Source: Betaproteobacteria bacterium LSUCC0117 (GTDB lineage: Bacteria; Pseudomonadota; Gammaproteobacteria; Burkholderiales; Burkholderiaceae_C). From it: a stretch of 64,000 nt of DNA. This document shows positions 61,567-64,000 of the stretch, one piece after another (the first letter of the stretch is position 1; each line of letters opens with the position of its first letter). The stretch is taken from contig JAUJFZ010000005.1 of the NCBI GenBank assembly GCA_030441535.1, positions 62,001-126,000 on the forward strand, read 5' to 3'. The translations under genes were made by a program, and so were the position numbers. Below the pieces are notes generated by a model. That model was not told the origin of the DNA. It made no database searches and was given only the letters and a program-made list of their open reading frames with translations.

Positions 61567-63594
61567 ATGGCCAACACCACCGATATGGCCAATGCAATCC
61601 GTGCATTGGCAATGGACGCCGTTCAACAAGCAAACTCTGGTCACCCCGGCGCCCCCATGGGTATGGCGGATATGGCGGTGGCTTTGTGGTCGCGCCATTT
61701 GAAGCACAACCCGAAAGATCCCAAGTGGGTGGACCGCGACCGCTTCGTGCTCTCCAACGGCCATGGCTCCATGTTGATTTACAGCCTCTTGCACCTTACG
61801 GGCTACGACTTATCGATTGACGAATTAAAAAACTTCCGTAAGTTGCACAGCAAGACGCCCGGTCACCCCGAAGTGGATATCACGGCAGGTGTTGAGACCA
61901 CCACGGGCCCGTTGGGGCAAGGTATCACCAACGCGGTCGGCATGGCGCTGGCCGAGAAGTTACTGGCTAACGAGTTCAACCGCCCCGGCCACAACGTGGT
62001 GGACCATCAAACCTACGTCTTTTTGGGCGATGGCTGTTTGATGGAGGGCATCAGCCATGAGGCCTGTGCACTCGCGGGTGCATGGAAGCTCAACAAGCTG
62101 ATTGCTCTGTATGACGACAACGGCATTTCGATTGACGGACAGGTCGCGCCTTGGTTTGTTGACGACACGCCCGCGCGCTTTAAAGCTTATGGCTGGCAGG
62201 TGATCGGGCCCGTCGATGGTCACGATGTAGCGGCTGTTGATCGTGCCATCGCGAAAGCCAAAACCAGTGCCGACAAGCCCACACTGATCGTCTGCAAAAC
62301 TGCGATTGGCAAAGGCTCTCCCAACCGCGCAAACACGGCCAAGGCGCACGGCGAGCCGCTGGGTGGCGATGAAATTGCGTTAACGCGGGCTGCGTTGGGC
62401 TGGAACCACGCGCCATTTGAAATTCCCGCCAGTGTTTACGGCGATTGGGACTGCACGGCGTCCGGTGCACAGGCGCAAACCGCGTGGTCCGCGCGCTTCG
62501 AGTCTTACCAAGCGGCCCATCCCGAGTTGGCGGGCGAATTATTGCGCCGCATGGCAGGCGACTTGCCTAAAAACTTCCAACAAATCGCCTTTGATGCCGT
62601 GGTCTCCGCGCACACCAAAGCCGAGACGGTCGCGTCGCGTAAAGCATCGCAGATTGCCCTCGAATTCTTCACCGCTGGCTTGCCTGAAATGCTGGGTGGT
62701 TCTGCTGACCTCACGGGCTCAAACCTGACCAACACCAAATCCACGCCCAATCTGCGCGTTGATAGCAAAGGGGCCGTTGTGACTGGTGAGCAAGGACCTG
62801 GGCGTCACATTAACTACGGCGTGCGCGAATTCGGTATGGCTGCGATCATGAACGGTGTCGCGCTGCATGGCGGCTTCATTCCTTACGGCGGTACGTTCTT
62901 AACGTTCAGTGATTACAGCCGTAACGCGATTCGCATGGCGGCGCTTATGAGGAAGCGTGTGATCCATGTGTTCACGCACGACTCAATCGGCTTGGGCGAA
63001 GACGGCCCGACCCACCAATCTATCGAACACGCGGCCAGTTTGCGCTTGATTCCAAACTTGGACGTTTGGCGACCTGCCGACACGGCTGAAACGGCGGCCG
63101 CGTGGGCGACTGCATTGCAAAACACCCAGCGCCCAACCGCATTGTTGTTGTCGCGTCAAAACCTGCCCTATAGCCCCAAGACGGCTTTAGACGAGATGAG
63201 TAAAGGTGCCTACGTTTTGGCAGAGCCCACTGAAGTCGGCATGCGTAAAAAAGCGCAAGCCGTCATCATTGCGACGGGCTCTGAGGTTCAATTAGCCTTG
63301 AAAGCACAGGGCGAATTGGCGCAGCGCGGTATCGCGGTGCGTGTGGTTTCTATGCCCAGTACCACGGCATTCGATCGTCAAAGTGTGGCCTACAAAACCA
63401 GTGTTTTACCCAAAGGCCTGCCACGTGTGGCAGTTGAAATGGGCAGCACCGATGGTTGGTGGAAATACGGCTGTGCTGCCGTGGTCGGTATCGACACCTA
63501 TGGCGAATCAGCGCCTGCGCCGGCCTTGTTTGAGCATTTCGGTTTTACAGTGGCGAACGTGGCGGACACCGTCGAGAAGGTGTTACGCGGTTAA
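61567..63594 (+). CDS. tkt: Transketolase
   Basis: This 675-residue thiamine-diphosphate enzyme transfers two-carbon units in the pentose phosphate pathway. NSGHPGAPMGMADMAVALW is the family N-terminus, GDGCLMEGISHEA with the following N binds thiamine diphosphate and Mg2+, and DSIGLGEDGPTHQSIEH carries the catalytic residues. It lies 66 bp before gap in the same direction. Confidence 0.96.
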   Translation: MANTTDMANAIRALAMDAVQQANSGHPGAPMGMADMAVALWSRHLKHNPKDPKWVDRDRFVLSNGHGSMLIYSLLHLTGYDLSIDELKNFRKLHSKTPGHPEVDITAGVETTTGPLGQGITNAVGMALAEKLLANEFNRPGHNVVDHQTYVFLGDGCLMEGISHEACALAGAWKLNKLIALYDDNGISIDGQVAPWFVDDTPARFKAYGWQVIGPVDGHDVAAVDRAIAKAKTSADKPTLIVCKTAIGKGSPNRANTAKAHGEPLGGDEIALTRAALGWNHAPFEIPASVYGDWDCTASGAQAQTAWSARFESYQAAHPELAGELLRRMAGDLPKNFQQIAFDAVVSAHTKAETVASRKASQIALEFFTAGLPEMLGGSADLTGSNLTNTKSTPNLRVDSKGAVVTGEQGPGRHINYGVREFGMAAIMNGVALHGGFIPYGGTFLTFSDYSRNAIRMAALMRKRVIHVFTHDSIGLGEDGPTHQSIEHAASLRLIPNLDVWRPADTAETAAAWATALQNTQRPTALLLSRQNLPYSPKTALDEMSKGAYVLAEPTEVGMRKKAQAVIIATGSEVQLALKAQGELAQRGIAVRVVSMPSTTAFDRQSVAYKTSVLPKGLPRVAVEMGSTDGWWKYGCAAVVGIDTYGESAPAPALFEHFGFTVANVADTVEKVLRG

Positions 63595-63660
63595 TCGCAA
63601 CGGCTTGCGTGCGCAAGCCTGACCCATTCATTCAATCTTGTTTTTAAAGGAAGCTCGAAC

Positions 63661-64000
63661 ATGACAATTAAATTAGGTATCAACGGTTTTGGTCGCATTG
63701 GCCGAATGGTGTTCCGCGCAGCGGTGCAAAACTTCTCTGACATCGAAATCGTGGGTATCAATGACCTGCTCGAGCCCGACTACCTCGCCTACATGCTCAA
63801 GTACGACAGCGTGCATGGTCGCTTCAAAGGTGAGGTGTCAGTTGATGGCAATACCCTCGTGGTCAACGGCAAGCGCATTCGCCTGACTGCCGAGCGTGAC
63901 CCCGCTAACCTCAAGTGGAACGAGGTTGGCGCTGACGTCGTGTTGGAGTCAACCGGCCTGTTTCTCACCAAAGAAACAGCCGAAAAACACATCGCTGCTG
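63661..64000 (+). CDS. gap: Glyceraldehyde-3-phosphate dehydrogenase (partial, runs off right edge)
   Basis: The first 113 residues of a type I GAPDH are visible: the NAD-binding IKLGINGFGRIGRMVFRAA at residues 3-21, YMLKYDSVHGRFKGEV and VLESTGLFLTKE. The catalytic cysteine lies beyond the window. An AAAGGAAG site precedes the ATG. It follows tkt, the common Burkholderiales tkt-gap order, and links the pentose phosphate and glycolytic steps. Confidence 0.94.
   Translation, partial: MTIKLGINGFGRIGRMVFRAAVQNFSDIEIVGINDLLEPDYLAYMLKYDSVHGRFKGEVSVDGNTLVVNGKRIRLTAERDPANLKWNEVGADVVLESTGLFLTKETAEKHIAA

Noticed and set aside
1..64000. tRNA, rRNA, CRISPR array, insertion sequence or prophage
   Set aside because: I looked for cloverleaf-like segments, regularly spaced repeats, transposase motifs and phage genes and found none I could support.

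Overview
The window looks like the replication-origin neighbourhood of a Burkholderiales (betaproteobacterial) chromosome. Evidence: mnmG-rsmG-parA-parB, gyrB-dnaN-dnaA and rpmH-rnpA-yidD-yidC-mnmE all lie within about 28 kb; the transporter family (TctC/Bug solute receptors with TctDE) is typical of this order; tkt is followed by gap. The GC content appears to be in the mid-50s (not computed). Family and genus are unresolved. No rRNA, tRNA, insertion sequence, prophage or CRISPR array was seen.

Layout. 1-8.3 kb: a TRAP dicarboxylate-type transporter (dctPQM, minus strand, cut by the left edge), divergent from a tripartite tricarboxylate transporter operon (tctCBA) with its two-component system tctDE and a second TctC-like receptor coupled to tctE. 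8.3-10.8 kb: thioesterase, cobalamin adenosyltransferase, FAD-linked 2-hydroxyacid dehydrogenase. 10.8-15.9 kb: parB, a serine hydrolase, parA, rsmG and mnmG on the minus strand, with three parS-like sites inside rsmG/mnmG. 16-18.3 kb: a YkgJ-type protein and minCDE. 18.26-18.56 kb: an AT-rich non-coding stretch with a DnaA-trio-like TAG repeat and DnaA boxes, my preferred oriC candidate. 18.6-21.7 kb: Spy-like protein, CopZ and CopA. 21.7-27.7 kb: PuuD-like hydrolase, potFGHI and a lipid A type acyltransferase. 27.8-29.1 kb: NCS2 nucleobase permease behind a double TGTATACA operator. 29.2-38.9 kb: the dnaA/rpmH divergent core. 38.9-45.6 kb: apt, a CPA2 antiporter, kdsD-kdsC-lptC, an RRM protein, amtB. 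45.7-47.6 kb: a SAM-II riboswitch with an intrinsic terminator ahead of metXW. 47.6-55.3 kb: MFS transporter, rsmE, amgK, divergent lptD-surA-rsmA. 55.3-61.5 kb: barstar-like protein, maeB, MOSC protein, pepP, murU. 61.6-64 kb: tkt and the start of gap.

How the genes work together. Chromosome replication, segregation and division-site selection (dnaA, dnaN, gyrB, parABS, minCDE) are grouped around the origin, with tRNA modification, ribosome and membrane-insertion genes. Outer-membrane biogenesis is spread over several small loci (kdsD-kdsC-lptC, lptD-surA, an LpxL-like acyltransferase), and amgK/murU indicate cell-wall sugar recycling. Organic acids (TRAP, TTT), polyamines (Pot), ammonium (AmtB) and nucleobases (NCS2) are imported by dedicated systems. 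The three receptor-dependent transporters all carry a terminator-like hairpin directly after the receptor gene.

The most noteworthy observations are the SAM-II riboswitch apparently coupled to transcription termination, the candidate origin beside minC with parS sites about 4-5 kb away, the serine hydrolase between parA and parB, and the TctC-like receptor that appears to belong to the TctDE sensor. All functional statements are from reading motifs and context; no searches were run.
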